Of a DNA stretch of 8,453 nt, positions 1-6,089 are shown piece after piece. The stretch covers positions 1-8,453 of the forward strand of contig CAZUQA010000106.1 in the NCBI GenBank assembly GCA_964622375.1, given 5' to 3'. The notes beneath the pieces are model-generated. The model saw only the letters and a program-made list of their open reading frames with translations. It had not been told where the DNA came from and ran no database searches. Every line of letters starts with the position of its first letter. Position 1 is the stretch's first letter. The translations under genes were made by a program, and so were the position numbers. The DNA is from CAZUQA01 sp964622375. GTDB taxonomy: Bacteria > Bacillota_I > Bacilli_A > Erysipelotrichales > Erysipelotrichaceae.

Positions 1-780
1 CTTGTTGCGATAGTCTATGTACTGCTGATGACCGTGGATACGTTCTTTATTTCCTGGCAAGTGTTTACCAGACCGATCGCAATTGCGCCAATTGTCGGCT
101 TGGTACTGGGTGATCTTGGTACCGGACTGGTAATGGGTGCAGCTTTAGAGTCATTGTTTATGGGGATGTCAGCCATCGGCGGGGCGATGCCCACTGACTG
201 GATATTGGCTTCCACTTTGACAACGGCTTATGTCATTACATCGAAAGGCACCATGGATATGGAAACCGGAATTGCCTTAGCCATGCCTATCGGTGCAGTA
301 TTACAGGGATTACCTAAGATTTTTAGTCCCTTATTGAACTTGCTTCCGGCTTATTGGGAGAAATTAGCAGTAAAGGGCAACCCTAAAGCTTTTTTAATTC
401 AGACTTCATTAGGCAGTTTTATCGGTCCGATTATTAACGGGGTAATTGTTTTCTTTGCCATGGCTTATGGTATGGATGGTTTGTACATGTTGTTGGCTAT
501 TATACCGGGTTGGTTACTCTATGGTATTACTATGGGCGGCATCATGTCGATGGCAATAGGTTTTGCTTTGTTGACATCGATGATTTGGGATTGGAAGATC
601 GGCGTTTTCTTCTTTGTCGGCTTCGCCTTAGTTAAGTATTTGAATCTGGGCACTATGCCTATCGCTATTATCGCCACCGCGGTAGCTTTAACGGTGTTCT
701 TCTTGGAACAAACCATTTACAATGCTACCAAAGGTAAGGCTGCGGGTAAGAAAATTGACAGCAAGGAGGAGTTCTTCTAA
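1..780 (+). CDS. PTS mannose/fructose/sorbose-family IIC component (5' partial)
   Basis: This is the membrane channel subunit (EIIC) of a mannose-family phosphotransferase system. With IID it forms the sugar-translocating complex, while IIA and IIB pass phosphate from HPr. The frame is open from base 1, so the start lies upstream. The first ATG in the window (base 28) falls inside the first hydrophobic helix and is unlikely to be the start; probably only about 5-15 residues are missing. Family signs are the N-terminal block TRPIAIAPIVGLVLGDLGTG, the following MGAALESLFMG, and the GGAMPTDW stretch, then several hydrophobic helices and a lysine-rich C-terminus. The visible part is 259 residues, close to full length for the family. 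Its stop overlaps the IID start by one base (TAATG), and an AAGGAGGA ribosome site for IID lies within its last codons, indicating translational coupling. The family call is strong; the substrate is unknown, since mannose-family IIC proteins serve many sugars. Confidence 0.93.
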   Translation, partial: LVAIVYVLLMTVDTFFISWQVFTRPIAIAPIVGLVLGDLGTGLVMGAALESLFMGMSAIGGAMPTDWILASTLTTAYVITSKGTMDMETGIALAMPIGAVLQGLPKIFSPLLNLLPAYWEKLAVKGNPKAFLIQTSLGSFIGPIINGVIVFFAMAYGMDGLYMLLAIIPGWLLYGITMGGIMSMAIGFALLTSMIWDWKIGVFFFVGFALVKYLNLGTMPIAIIATAVALTVFFLEQTIYNATKGKAAGKKIDSKEEFF

Positions 781-1598
781 TGGAAAAAATCGTAATGAAT
801 CAAGAAGAAAAGAATATTCTAAAGAAAATGTTCTGGCGCTCACACTTGGTTTTCGCCTCAGCCAACTATGTTAAACTGCAAGCCAACGGTGTTACCATTA
901 CCATGACGCCGGCAATTGAAGCTATTTATGGCGATGATGTAGAAGGCAAGACAGCCGCTTACAAAAGAACGCAAAACTTCTTTAACACCCATGCCGTACC
1001 TTTTAACTTTATTATGGGTCTTAGCTGGGCGATGGAGAAAGAACTTAAAACTACCGGCCGGGTAACCGGAGAAGCCATTGACAGCACCAAAGCTGCCTTA
1101 ATGGGACCAACAGCCGGGATGTTTGACAGTCTGTTCTTTAATACCTTGCGGGTAATTGCTGCCGGTATTGCGATTGGTTTATGTTCACAACGTAATGTTT
1201 TGGGTTTATTGTTATTCGTTATTATCTACGGTATTCCCCAATCAGTATTAAAATACTATTTCATAAAATGGGGCTATGTCTATGGTACCAATATGATTGA
1301 AATGGTCTTTGATACCGGCATGATGCAATCATTTATCAAAGTTGCCGGTATTATCGGTTTAACCATGGTAGGAGCCATGACTGCTCAGATGGTCTATGTT
1401 CCGCTGAATTGGGTAATCAATGTCGGCGAGGCTTCGGTGAAAGTCAGTGAGGTCTTGGACTCTATTATTCCCGGAGCCGCCAGCCTGCTGCTGACCTTTG
1501 GTTTGGTATTTTTAATAAAGAAGGGTTTCAAACCCGCGCTTTTGATTACTTTAGTTCTGCTTTTAGGCGTAGTTGGTAGCGTCTTAAAGATATTCTAA
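780..1598 (+). CDS. PTS mannose/fructose/sorbose-family IID component
   Basis: This is the second membrane subunit (EIID) of the same mannose-family PTS, 272 residues, normal for the family. The cytosolic N-terminal half carries typical IID motifs: FWRSHLVFASANYVKLQ at residues 18-34, FFNTH at 67-71, and GPTAGMFDSLFFNTLR at 109-124. Hydrophobic helices follow in the C-terminal half. The start at 780 is set by AAGGAGGA (763-770) nine bases upstream and by the one-base overlap with the IIC stop. One oddity is GMFDS at 113-117, where I expect GVGDS/GVGDP in most IID proteins. The frame is otherwise intact. The gene is followed by a 97-base gap with a strong inverted repeat before the deacetylase-like gene. 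IID is not phosphorylated and gives no clue to the substrate by itself. Confidence 0.93.
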   Translation: MEKIVMNQEEKNILKKMFWRSHLVFASANYVKLQANGVTITMTPAIEAIYGDDVEGKTAAYKRTQNFFNTHAVPFNFIMGLSWAMEKELKTTGRVTGEAIDSTKAALMGPTAGMFDSLFFNTLRVIAAGIAIGLCSQRNVLGLLLFVIIYGIPQSVLKYYFIKWGYVYGTNMIEMVFDTGMMQSFIKVAGIIGLTMVGAMTAQMVYVPLNWVINVGEASVKVSEVLDSIIPGAASLLLTFGLVFLIKKGFKPALLITLVLLLGVVGSVLKIF

Positions 1599-1622
1599 AA
1601 ACATCTTTAGTTTAGACAGTTC

Positions 1623-1672
1623 AAGAAAAGGTTAGGATACTTTTATCGCTATTATACTCTTAACCTTTTCTT
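1623..1672. repeat. Long inverted repeat between IID and the deacetylase-like gene
   Basis: AAGAAAAGGTTA at 1623-1634 is matched by its exact reverse complement TAACCTTTTCTT at 1661-1672, a perfect 12-base-pair stem. A G-U, a G-C and an A-T pair can extend it inward, leaving a loop of about 20 bases. No clean run of T follows on either strand, so it is not a textbook intrinsic terminator. It could be an mRNA-stabilising or processing hairpin that separates expression of the PTS genes from the downstream pair, a weak terminator, or an operator. The loop contains TATACT (1653-1658), but I found no matching -35 box. Confidence 0.6.
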
Positions 1673-1695
1673 AACTTCAAAAGGAGAAATTAACA

Positions 1696-2493
1696 ATGAA
1701 ACTTGTAGTTAGCGGCGCCGATTATGGCATGTGTGACAGTATCACCGATGGCACTTTAAAAGCCATCAGAGAGGGTATTATCAGCGATGTCGGAATTATG
1801 GTTAATAATGACTCATTTGCCAGAGCAGCTAAAGAAATAAAGAATTACCCCCAGGTTTCCTTGTCGTTGGATATTAATCTGGTCAGTGGCCAACCGGTAT
1901 CTGATCCTAAAGACATAGCCAGTCTGGTTGATGAAAATGGTGTTTTTCTCAGCTCCGGTTTTCGCAAAGCATTGGGCCAACACGAGCAACTTGATTATCA
2001 GGAAGTTTACCTGGAAAGTGAAAATCAGATTAAGAGATTTCTTGCGACTTTTAATCACAAACCGGTGACGATGAATCCTCATTCTTATATGTCAGCTAAC
2101 AGCTATAAAGCCATGGTTGAATTAGGAAAAAAATACGACATCTGCTTGCTCACTGATTTATTTCAAGATCAAAGAATAAAAATACCGCGCGGTTGGTATC
2201 CCAATCCGATTATTGGTAATAAACTTGAGTACACTTTACAAATGCAAAGTGAGACTGATGTGATTGAAGCTATTGTACAAGACAATGAAGGTTTGATTAA
2301 CTATGATTATGTTTTAATGCTGAGCCATCCCGGTTTCTGTGATGGTGAGTTAATGAATTTATCGACTTATCACTTGATTCGCGGTTTGGAAACTACAGCT
2401 TTCTGCAGTGAGAAAGTAAAGCGCTGGGTCAAAGACAATAAAATTGAAATAATTAATCTTGCTCAATTAATTGCGGAACTTTATCAAACTTAG
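1696..2493 (+). CDS. ChbG/YdjC-family carbohydrate deacetylase-like protein with altered metal site
   Basis: The 265-residue protein has the length and layout of the ChbG/YdjC family, whose studied members are metal-dependent deacetylases of chitooligosaccharides, with hopanoid (HpnK) relatives. Landmarks are VVSGADYG (4-11), VGIMVNND (32-39), SLDINLVSGQPV (57-68), SLVDENGVF (76-84), KPVTMNPHS (122-130) and LMLSHPGF (207-214). Compared with the family pattern recalled from E. coli ChbG (NADDFG, a GLH- or GMH-type metal His, DSHHH), the first Asp of the pair is Ala8, the first metal His is replaced by Asp59, and DSHHH reads NPHSY. D9, H129 and the HPG motif (211-213) remain. So it may be a subfamily with a different metal site or substrate, or it may not deacetylate. 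AAGGAG at 1681-1686 sets the ATG at 1696. It sits directly downstream of a mannose-type PTS, suggesting that it acts on the imported phospho-sugar. The family is clear; activity is uncertain. Confidence 0.8.
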   Translation: MKLVVSGADYGMCDSITDGTLKAIREGIISDVGIMVNNDSFARAAKEIKNYPQVSLSLDINLVSGQPVSDPKDIASLVDENGVFLSSGFRKALGQHEQLDYQEVYLESENQIKRFLATFNHKPVTMNPHSYMSANSYKAMVELGKKYDICLLTDLFQDQRIKIPRGWYPNPIIGNKLEYTLQMQSETDVIEAIVQDNEGLINYDYVLMLSHPGFCDGELMNLSTYHLIRGLETTAFCSEKVKRWVKDNKIEIINLAQLIAELYQT

Positions 2494-2494
2494 C

Positions 2495-3688
2495 ATGAAT
2501 AAAGATAAAAGTTTACAAACTAAATTTGCTTTAGTGATGTTTTTTATGTACATGGGACACGCTTTTGCCTACACTTTAATTTTACCTTACTTGTCTTATT
2601 TGGGTTATAGTAGCCTACAACAAGGAAAAATGATGGCTTTGGGGGCGCTATTAACTTTGATTTTTCAATTCTATGTTGGTTATCTATGCGATAAATACCA
2701 AACCGATAAAATAGCTTTTTATCTGGTTTGCCTTTTATATGCTTTTATTAACTGGTTGTTTTACCGCTTTTTGGATAATCCTGCTTTTTTGGTAGTGCTG
2801 TATGTCGCTTTAGTCAGCACGTTATTTAGAATTGCCAGAACTACTCTGGATTGTTGGATAATTGAAAGCGGTAATTCACTACGAGCTAACTATGGCGGTA
2901 TCCGGGCTTTCGGCTCTGGCGGCTGGGCCCTGGCAGCCCCGCTAACTTCTTATTTACTGGCCAAAGGCGGTTATGCTGCTTTGGGCGATGTCTTTGTGCT
3001 CATTACGGTAATAACGCTGGTAATCTCCTACTTTATCGCTGATGCTGCAAAAACTAAGACCACGGAAAAGATAAAACTAAGTGATTTAAAAGTTTTATTG
3101 ACAAATATAAACTATATTTTATACACTGTGATATTCCTTATGGTTTTTACCGCCCTTACAGCGGAAGGCTATATCGTGACTTACAAGATAATGCAATTAG
3201 CTGAAAAACAAGCTTTGCTTGAAGCGGAAATTGCGGCATTAATCGGCTATAAATCGGCGATAGCGGCCATCTGTGAGTTGCCGGTGTACTTTATCGGTGC
3301 CGGTTTTCTGAAACGATTTGGCACGATTAAAACTTTGCTGGCTGCTACCGTAGTACTAATGCTGAAGTTTTTGTTGCTGGCTTTGGCAAGCACTACCGGC
3401 CAAATACTATGGCTAACTGCCTTGACAATAGTGACTTTACCGTTTTTTATAATTTGTTGCCGGCTGCTGATCGCCGAGTTGACACCAAACCATCTGATGG
3501 CTAGCGGCCAACAATTATCAGCAGCGATTTATGGCGGCATCAGCGCCTTACTTGCTCCTTTGTTATTTGGCTGGCTGGGACAAACTTTCGGCAATAATTT
3601 TGCCTTGTTGGTACTGGCCTTGAGTATGGGGTTACCGTTGCTACTGCTATTTTGGTCGCAGCGGTCTATGAAAAAACAAGTCGGCTGA
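2495..3688 (+). CDS. MFS transporter, probable sugar/H+ symporter-like
   Basis: This is a polytopic major facilitator superfamily protein of 397 residues, with about twelve hydrophobic segments in two halves joined by a charged central loop (KTKTTEKIKLSDLK). The loop between helices 2 and 3 has the MFS pattern GYLCDKY. The stretch YGGIRAFGSGGWALAAPL resembles the YGRLRLWGSIGF-type signature of the LacY/nucleoside-symporter-like branch (MFS_1_like), pointing to sugar, nucleoside or aromatic-acid cotransport. I chose the ATG at 2495, two bases after the deacetylase stop. A TTG at 2471 is in frame but would overlap that gene by 23 bases. The ribosome site is poor (GGAA about 16 bases upstream), so translation probably depends on coupling. 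It is likely the last gene of its operon, as a strong terminator follows. Direction (uptake or efflux) and substrate cannot be read from the sequence. Confidence 0.85.
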   Translation: MNKDKSLQTKFALVMFFMYMGHAFAYTLILPYLSYLGYSSLQQGKMMALGALLTLIFQFYVGYLCDKYQTDKIAFYLVCLLYAFINWLFYRFLDNPAFLVVLYVALVSTLFRIARTTLDCWIIESGNSLRANYGGIRAFGSGGWALAAPLTSYLLAKGGYAALGDVFVLITVITLVISYFIADAAKTKTTEKIKLSDLKVLLTNINYILYTVIFLMVFTALTAEGYIVTYKIMQLAEKQALLEAEIAALIGYKSAIAAICELPVYFIGAGFLKRFGTIKTLLAATVVLMLKFLLLALASTTGQILWLTALTIVTLPFFIICCRLLIAELTPNHLMASGQQLSAAIYGGISALLAPLLFGWLGQTFGNNFALLVLALSMGLPLLLLFWSQRSMKKQVG

Positions 3689-3704
3689 TGAAATCGCACG
3701 CCCG

Positions 3705-3715
3705 GCGAAATATTG
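3705..3715 (+). repeat. Direct repeat copy A (GCGAAATATTG), downstream of yjbQ
   Basis: The 11-mer GCGAAATATTG is identical to 4515-4525. With flanking bases the match is 14 of 16, of the form CC-R-GCGAAATATTG-Y-G. Both copies are outside genes, in the same orientation, and bracket the minus-strand yjbQ-like gene about 810 bases apart. They may be a shared protein site, an old insertion or recombination footprint, or chance. Confidence 0.35.
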
Positions 3716-3731
3716 TGGGTGATATAAAAGC

Positions 3732-3769
3732 GACTCCCCAATTGCCGGGAGTCATTAACTTTTTGTTTT
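3732..3769. terminator. Bidirectional intrinsic terminator between converging genes
   Basis: GACTCCC (3732-3738) and GGGAGTC (3747-3753) form a perfect GC-rich 7-base-pair stem with an 8-base loop. On the plus strand it is followed within seven bases by TTTTTGTTTT (3760-3769), which would end the transcript of the PTS/deacetylase/MFS operon. Read on the minus strand, the hairpin is followed by GCTTTTATAT, so it can also end the converging yjbQ-like transcript, whose stop codon is at 3768-3770. Confidence 0.88.
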
Positions 3770-4388
3770 AGCGCTTATCTTGTAAATCAAACTCTTCCAT
3801 GTAGGCAGTTTGTTCGTCAGTGTATTTGCGCAGGGTGTTTATAACTTCGCCGTTATTGAATTTGCGATCTTCAACTTCACCGGTCGTACCCATCACCGTC
3901 ACATTGACTTGTCTTCTGCGAGCTCTGACATGGTCCCAGTCGATAAAGAAGATATGAGCGAATAGCCCGCCGTCCAAGGCACCGTTTTTTACTGTCAATA
4001 CTTCGCTACGGCCAAAGAAAACGGAACGTAGGTGGGCATCGGTATTCTTAGTCGCAAAAGCTCCGGGATCACCGACATAGCGCCCGTATTGTTCATGAAT
4101 CGGTCCGGGATGGTTGTAGTCACCTTCGTTGGCGTAATCAGGAAGTAAATCGCGCATGATGTCCAGTAAATCCTGTTGTAAAAACTCGATATCAAAATTG
4201 TTGATATCATGGGATGATTCCTGGATCATCACACTACAGGTGGTGTGGTGAGAAACTACGGTACAGGTACCGTTTTTAATGCCGGAAGCTGCTACGATTT
4301 CCATGACTTCTTTACTGATGTCATGGAAGGTCGGAATCCAACCTCGAGATTGTACTTCAATTTCTTTTTGCACAACTTTAAATTCCAT
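3768..4388 (-). CDS. YjbQ/UPF0047-family protein, long form
   Basis: This soluble protein of 206 residues belongs to the YjbQ (UPF0047) family. E. coli YjbQ is reported to have a secondary thiamine-phosphate synthase activity, but the physiological role is poorly known. Visible motifs are SHHTTCSVMIQES (46-58), with the family HTT core, YNHPGPIH (91-98), NTDAHLRS (115-122) with a conserved His, GRSEVLTVKNG (126-136), and FFIDWDHVRARRR (147-159). Typical members are about 130-140 residues. This one is longer because of an insertion around 92-114 and a C-terminal tail of about 40 charged residues (168-206). The ATG (complement of 4386-4388) is preceded on the minus strand by AAAGGAG at normal spacing. 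It stands alone between two sugar operons, divergent from the epimerase operon and convergent with the MFS gene. A role in sugar-phosphate metabolism is only suggested by location. Confidence 0.85.
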   Translation of the reverse strand: MEFKVVQKEIEVQSRGWIPTFHDISKEVMEIVAASGIKNGTCTVVSHHTTCSVMIQESSHDINNFDIEFLQQDLLDIMRDLLPDYANEGDYNHPGPIHEQYGRYVGDPGAFATKNTDAHLRSVFFGRSEVLTVKNGALDGGLFAHIFFIDWDHVRARRRQVNVTVMGTTGEVEDRKFNNGEVINTLRKYTDEQTAYMEEFDLQDKR

Positions 4389-4453
4389 ACTTGTTTTCTC
4401 CTTTATTTTATTATGATTAATTGCTTATCGTTTACTTTATCTGAGTGAATAAG

Positions 4454-4466
4454 TGAAACGTTTTCA
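4454..4466. promoter_or_regulatory. cre-like / LacI-family-type palindrome upstream of yjbQ
   Basis: TGAAACGTTTTCA is a near-palindrome centred on CG. On the minus strand it starts with TGAAAACG, a perfect left half of the CcpA catabolite-response element. The right half is one base short of the 14-base consensus. It lies about 66 bases upstream of the yjbQ start and about 100 bases upstream of the epimerase -35 box. It may bind CcpA or another LacI-type regulator; the missing base lowers confidence. Confidence 0.4.
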
Positions 4467-4472
4467 TCCAAA

Positions 4473-4485
4473 GTAATATTATTAC
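4473..4485. repeat. Perfect 13-base palindrome GTAATATTATTAC
   Basis: GTAATA and TATTAC are exact reverse complements around a single central T. It lies in the divergent control region between the yjbQ-like gene and the epimerase promoter, seven bases from the cre-like site. It is a candidate operator, but AT-rich palindromes of this size do occur by chance. Confidence 0.35.
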
Positions 4486-4514
4486 AAAAAAGCCGGGAAA
4501 TCTAGATAAAACCA

Positions 4515-4533
4515 GCGAAATATTGCGTATTTC
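4515..4533. repeat. Direct repeat copy B overlapping an inverted repeat
   Basis: GCGAAATATTG (4515-4525) repeats the copy at 3705-3715. Here it overlaps an inverted repeat, GAAATA (4517-4522) and TATTTC (4528-4533) around TTGCG, which copy A lacks. It lies about 35 bases upstream of the -35 box of the epimerase operon, so a role as an upstream regulator site is possible. Confidence 0.35.
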
Positions 4534-4538
4534 TTTCG

Positions 4539-4594
4539 TTTTACTTACTAATGCCTAAGAAATATATTGAATAATGCGTAAAACAAAAGTAAAA
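4539..4594. repeat. Inverted repeat TTTTACTT / AAGTAAAA around the promoter
   Basis: TTTTACTT at 4539-4546 is the exact reverse complement of AAGTAAAA at 4587-4594. A second, overlapping pair is GTTTTAC at 4538-4544 and GTAAAAC at 4578-4584. The downstream arms lie in the spacer and -10 box of the epimerase promoter, so a protein bound here would interfere with RNA polymerase. This is a candidate operator; AT-rich sequence makes chance matches likely. Confidence 0.3.
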
Positions 4595-4608
4595 TAACAA
4601 TATATTGA
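4561..4608 (+). repeat. Twin AATATATTGA repeats at the -35 box and start site (candidate DeoR operator)
   Basis: AATATATTGA occurs twice in direct orientation, at 4561-4570 (overlapping the -35 box) and 4599-4608 (overlapping the predicted transcription start). The copies are 38 bases apart. The second sits in a perfect palindrome, CAATATATTG (4598-4607). DeoR-family repressors often bind repeated sites around their own promoters, and the third-party candidate is absent here: the operon encodes a DeoR protein as its second gene. The link is an inference. Confidence 0.45.
4567..4595 (+). promoter_or_regulatory. Sigma-A-type promoter of the epimerase-PTS operon
   Basis: TTGAAT (4567-4572) and TAAAAT (4590-4595) are separated by exactly 17 bases. 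They match the -35 and -10 consensus boxes at four and five of six positions. Transcription would begin near 4602, leaving a leader of about 24 bases with the ribosome site GAGGGA (4615-4620) before the ATG at 4626. This also argues against the in-frame TTG at 4605 as the start. Confidence 0.7.
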
Positions 4609-4625
4609 GATTTAGAGGGAATAAC

Positions 4626-5291
4626 ATGCTTAAAATAGCTCCTTCGTTGATTTCGGCTGATTTAGCCAATTTAGCTGCAGAAATTAAGAGATTAGAAAGC
4701 TGGCAAGCGACCATGTTACATTATGATGTTATGGATGGCCTTTATGTTCCTAATCTGTCTTTTGGCTTGCCGCTGTTACGGGCTATTCGACCTATAACCA
4801 AACTTCCGCTTGATGTCCACTTGATGATCGTTCAGCCGGAAAGATATATTGCCGAATTTGCTGAAGCCGGAGCTGACATCATCACGGTGCATCAGGAAGC
4901 TACGGTTCATTTGCATCGGGTTATCACGATGATTAAAGAGAAAGGCTTAAAAGCCGGTGTAGCCTTAAATCCGGCGACACCGCTTTGGGTGCTAAATGAT
5001 GTTATTTCTCTGGTTGATGTGGTCATCCTGATGGCAGTTAATCCCGGCTTTGGCGGCTCTAAGTTCATTGAATCTACCTTTGACAAAGTTAAGGAACTAA
5101 AAGAAATAATCACAAAGCGGCAACTTACTGTAGCCATAGAAATCGACGGCGGGGTAAATGCGGATAATGCTGCAGCACTGCAAAAAGCCGGTGCTGATAT
5201 CTTGGTAGCCGGAACGGCGATTTTTAAAGCCGAAGATCCCCAAACGATGATTTCGCGCTTGGCTAATAGCTGCGGCTCAAAGCAGGACTAA
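4626..5291 (+). CDS. rpe: Ribulose-phosphate 3-epimerase family protein
   Basis: This cytosolic (beta/alpha)8-barrel metal enzyme has 221 residues, the usual family length. Ribulose-phosphate 3-epimerase interconverts D-ribulose 5-phosphate and D-xylulose 5-phosphate. The family residues are present: Ser7 in APSLISAD, His32 and Asp34 in HYDVMDG, His65 in DVHLMI, and Asp174 in EIDGGVN. The phosphate-binding loop VNPGFGG (138-144) and AGTAIF near the C-terminus are also seen. VNPGFGG fits Rpe better than the VDPGFAG pattern I recall for allulose-6-phosphate epimerase (AlsE), but a sugar-specific paralog is likely given its place in a PTS operon. The housekeeping rpe is usually elsewhere. The ATG at 4626 is preferred over an in-frame TTG at 4605, because GAGGGA lies six bases upstream of the ATG and the TTG sits on the predicted transcription start. 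It is the first gene of the operon, 15 bases before the DeoR start. Confidence 0.88.
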   Translation: MLKIAPSLISADLANLAAEIKRLESWQATMLHYDVMDGLYVPNLSFGLPLLRAIRPITKLPLDVHLMIVQPERYIAEFAEAGADIITVHQEATVHLHRVITMIKEKGLKAGVALNPATPLWVLNDVISLVDVVILMAVNPGFGGSKFIESTFDKVKELKEIITKRQLTVAIEIDGGVNADNAAALQKAGADILVAGTAIFKAEDPQTMISRLANSCGSKQD

Positions 5292-5306
5292 GGAAAAGTG
5301 AAGACC

Positions 5307-6089
5307 ATGAATACCGAAGATCGTCAGAATAACATCAAAGAGCTCATCGAAAGAGAAGGGCGGGTTAATGTCGGCCAACTGGCTGACTTTTATGGCAAAT
5401 CCCAAGCGACCATACGTAATGACCTCAAAGAAATGGAAAGCAAGCATCTTCTGCAGCGCGTTCATGGTGGGGCTATCAGCCAGAAGAGTGCTTATCGCTC
5501 TTATTATGAAACCACCTTAAATGAAAGAATGAATATCAACAAAACCGAGAAGCTGCTGATTGCCAAAGCTTGTGCCGACTTAGTTTCTGATGGCGAGATT
5601 ATCATGATTGACTCAGGAACCACTAATATTTATGTAGCCCGGGAGTTATCACAACGTAATAACTTGACCATCTTAACTAACGCCGTCTTTGTGGCGCAAG
5701 AATTCTACTACAATGCTGGAATTTCCGTCATACTTTTTGGCGGGGAAATGGAGTTTACCAGTCAGTTTACCCATGGTTATGACACTATTGCCCAATTGTC
5801 AAAGTATCGTGCCGATAAATTTATTCTTTCGATTGACGGTATCAGCAGTAGCCACGGGGTCACTACTTTCCACTACCAGGAAACGGAAGTCAGCCGCCAA
5901 ATGATGCAACGGGCTAAGAAAGTCATCGCCGTTTGCGACCACAGTAAAATCGGCGTAGAGGGCTTTTCTTATATAAGTGAGTTAGACAGTATTCATACTC
6001 TGGTGACCGATCGTTATGAACAAAACCACAAAGCCTTAGATGCTATCAGAAGTCAAGGTATTGAAGTTATCGAAGTTGGAGTCAAATGA
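5307..6089 (+). CDS. DeoR-family transcriptional regulator
   Basis: This is a sugar-responsive repressor-type protein of 260 residues. The N-terminal winged helix-turn-helix (about 5-57) includes GRVNVGQLADFYGKSQATIR and ends with the family motif RVHGGA (51-56). The C-terminal DeoRC sensor domain carries IDSGTTNIYVA (101-111), LTNAVFVA (123-130), VILFGGE (141-147), the SIDGIS segment (175-180), and CDHSKIG (210-216). Family members usually bind a phosphorylated sugar intermediate. Two starts are possible. The GTG at 5298 is only three bases from AGGA (5291-5294), whereas the ATG at 5307 is twelve bases away and gives the usual family N-terminus, so I favour the ATG. The stop overlaps the IIA start (ATGA), showing coupling. 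As an operon member it probably controls itself and the promoter at 4567-4595. Confidence 0.92.
   Translation: MNTEDRQNNIKELIEREGRVNVGQLADFYGKSQATIRNDLKEMESKHLLQRVHGGAISQKSAYRSYYETTLNERMNINKTEKLLIAKACADLVSDGEIIMIDSGTTNIYVARELSQRNNLTILTNAVFVAQEFYYNAGISVILFGGEMEFTSQFTHGYDTIAQLSKYRADKFILSIDGISSSHGVTTFHYQETEVSRQMMQRAKKVIAVCDHSKIGVEGFSYISELDSIHTLVTDRYEQNHKALDAIRSQGIEVIEVGVK

Noticed and set aside
1599..1695. Promoter for the deacetylase-like gene from TATACT at 1653-1658
   Set aside because: No -35-like hexamer lies 16-18 bases upstream, and the box sits in the loop of the inverted repeat.
2471..2494. In-frame TTG start for the MFS gene, overlapping the deacetylase-like gene
   Set aside because: The added residues are unlike an MFS N-terminus and there is no ribosome site. 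The ATG two bases after the previous stop is more natural.
4245..4448. Plus-strand open frame antisense to the start of the yjbQ-like gene
   Set aside because: It covers the conserved YjbQ N-terminus on the other strand, has no ribosome site, and encodes no recognisable protein.
4605..4625. In-frame TTG upstream of the epimerase ATG, giving a seven-residue extension
   Set aside because: It overlaps the predicted transcription start and has no ribosome site. GAGGGA is placed correctly for the ATG at 4626, and the family starts with a short MLKIAPS-type N-terminus.
4626..5291. Calling the epimerase an allulose-6-phosphate 3-epimerase (AlsE)
   Set aside because: The loop reads VNPGFGG, as in Rpe, not the VDPGFAG type. 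Substrate cannot be settled without a phylogeny or assay.
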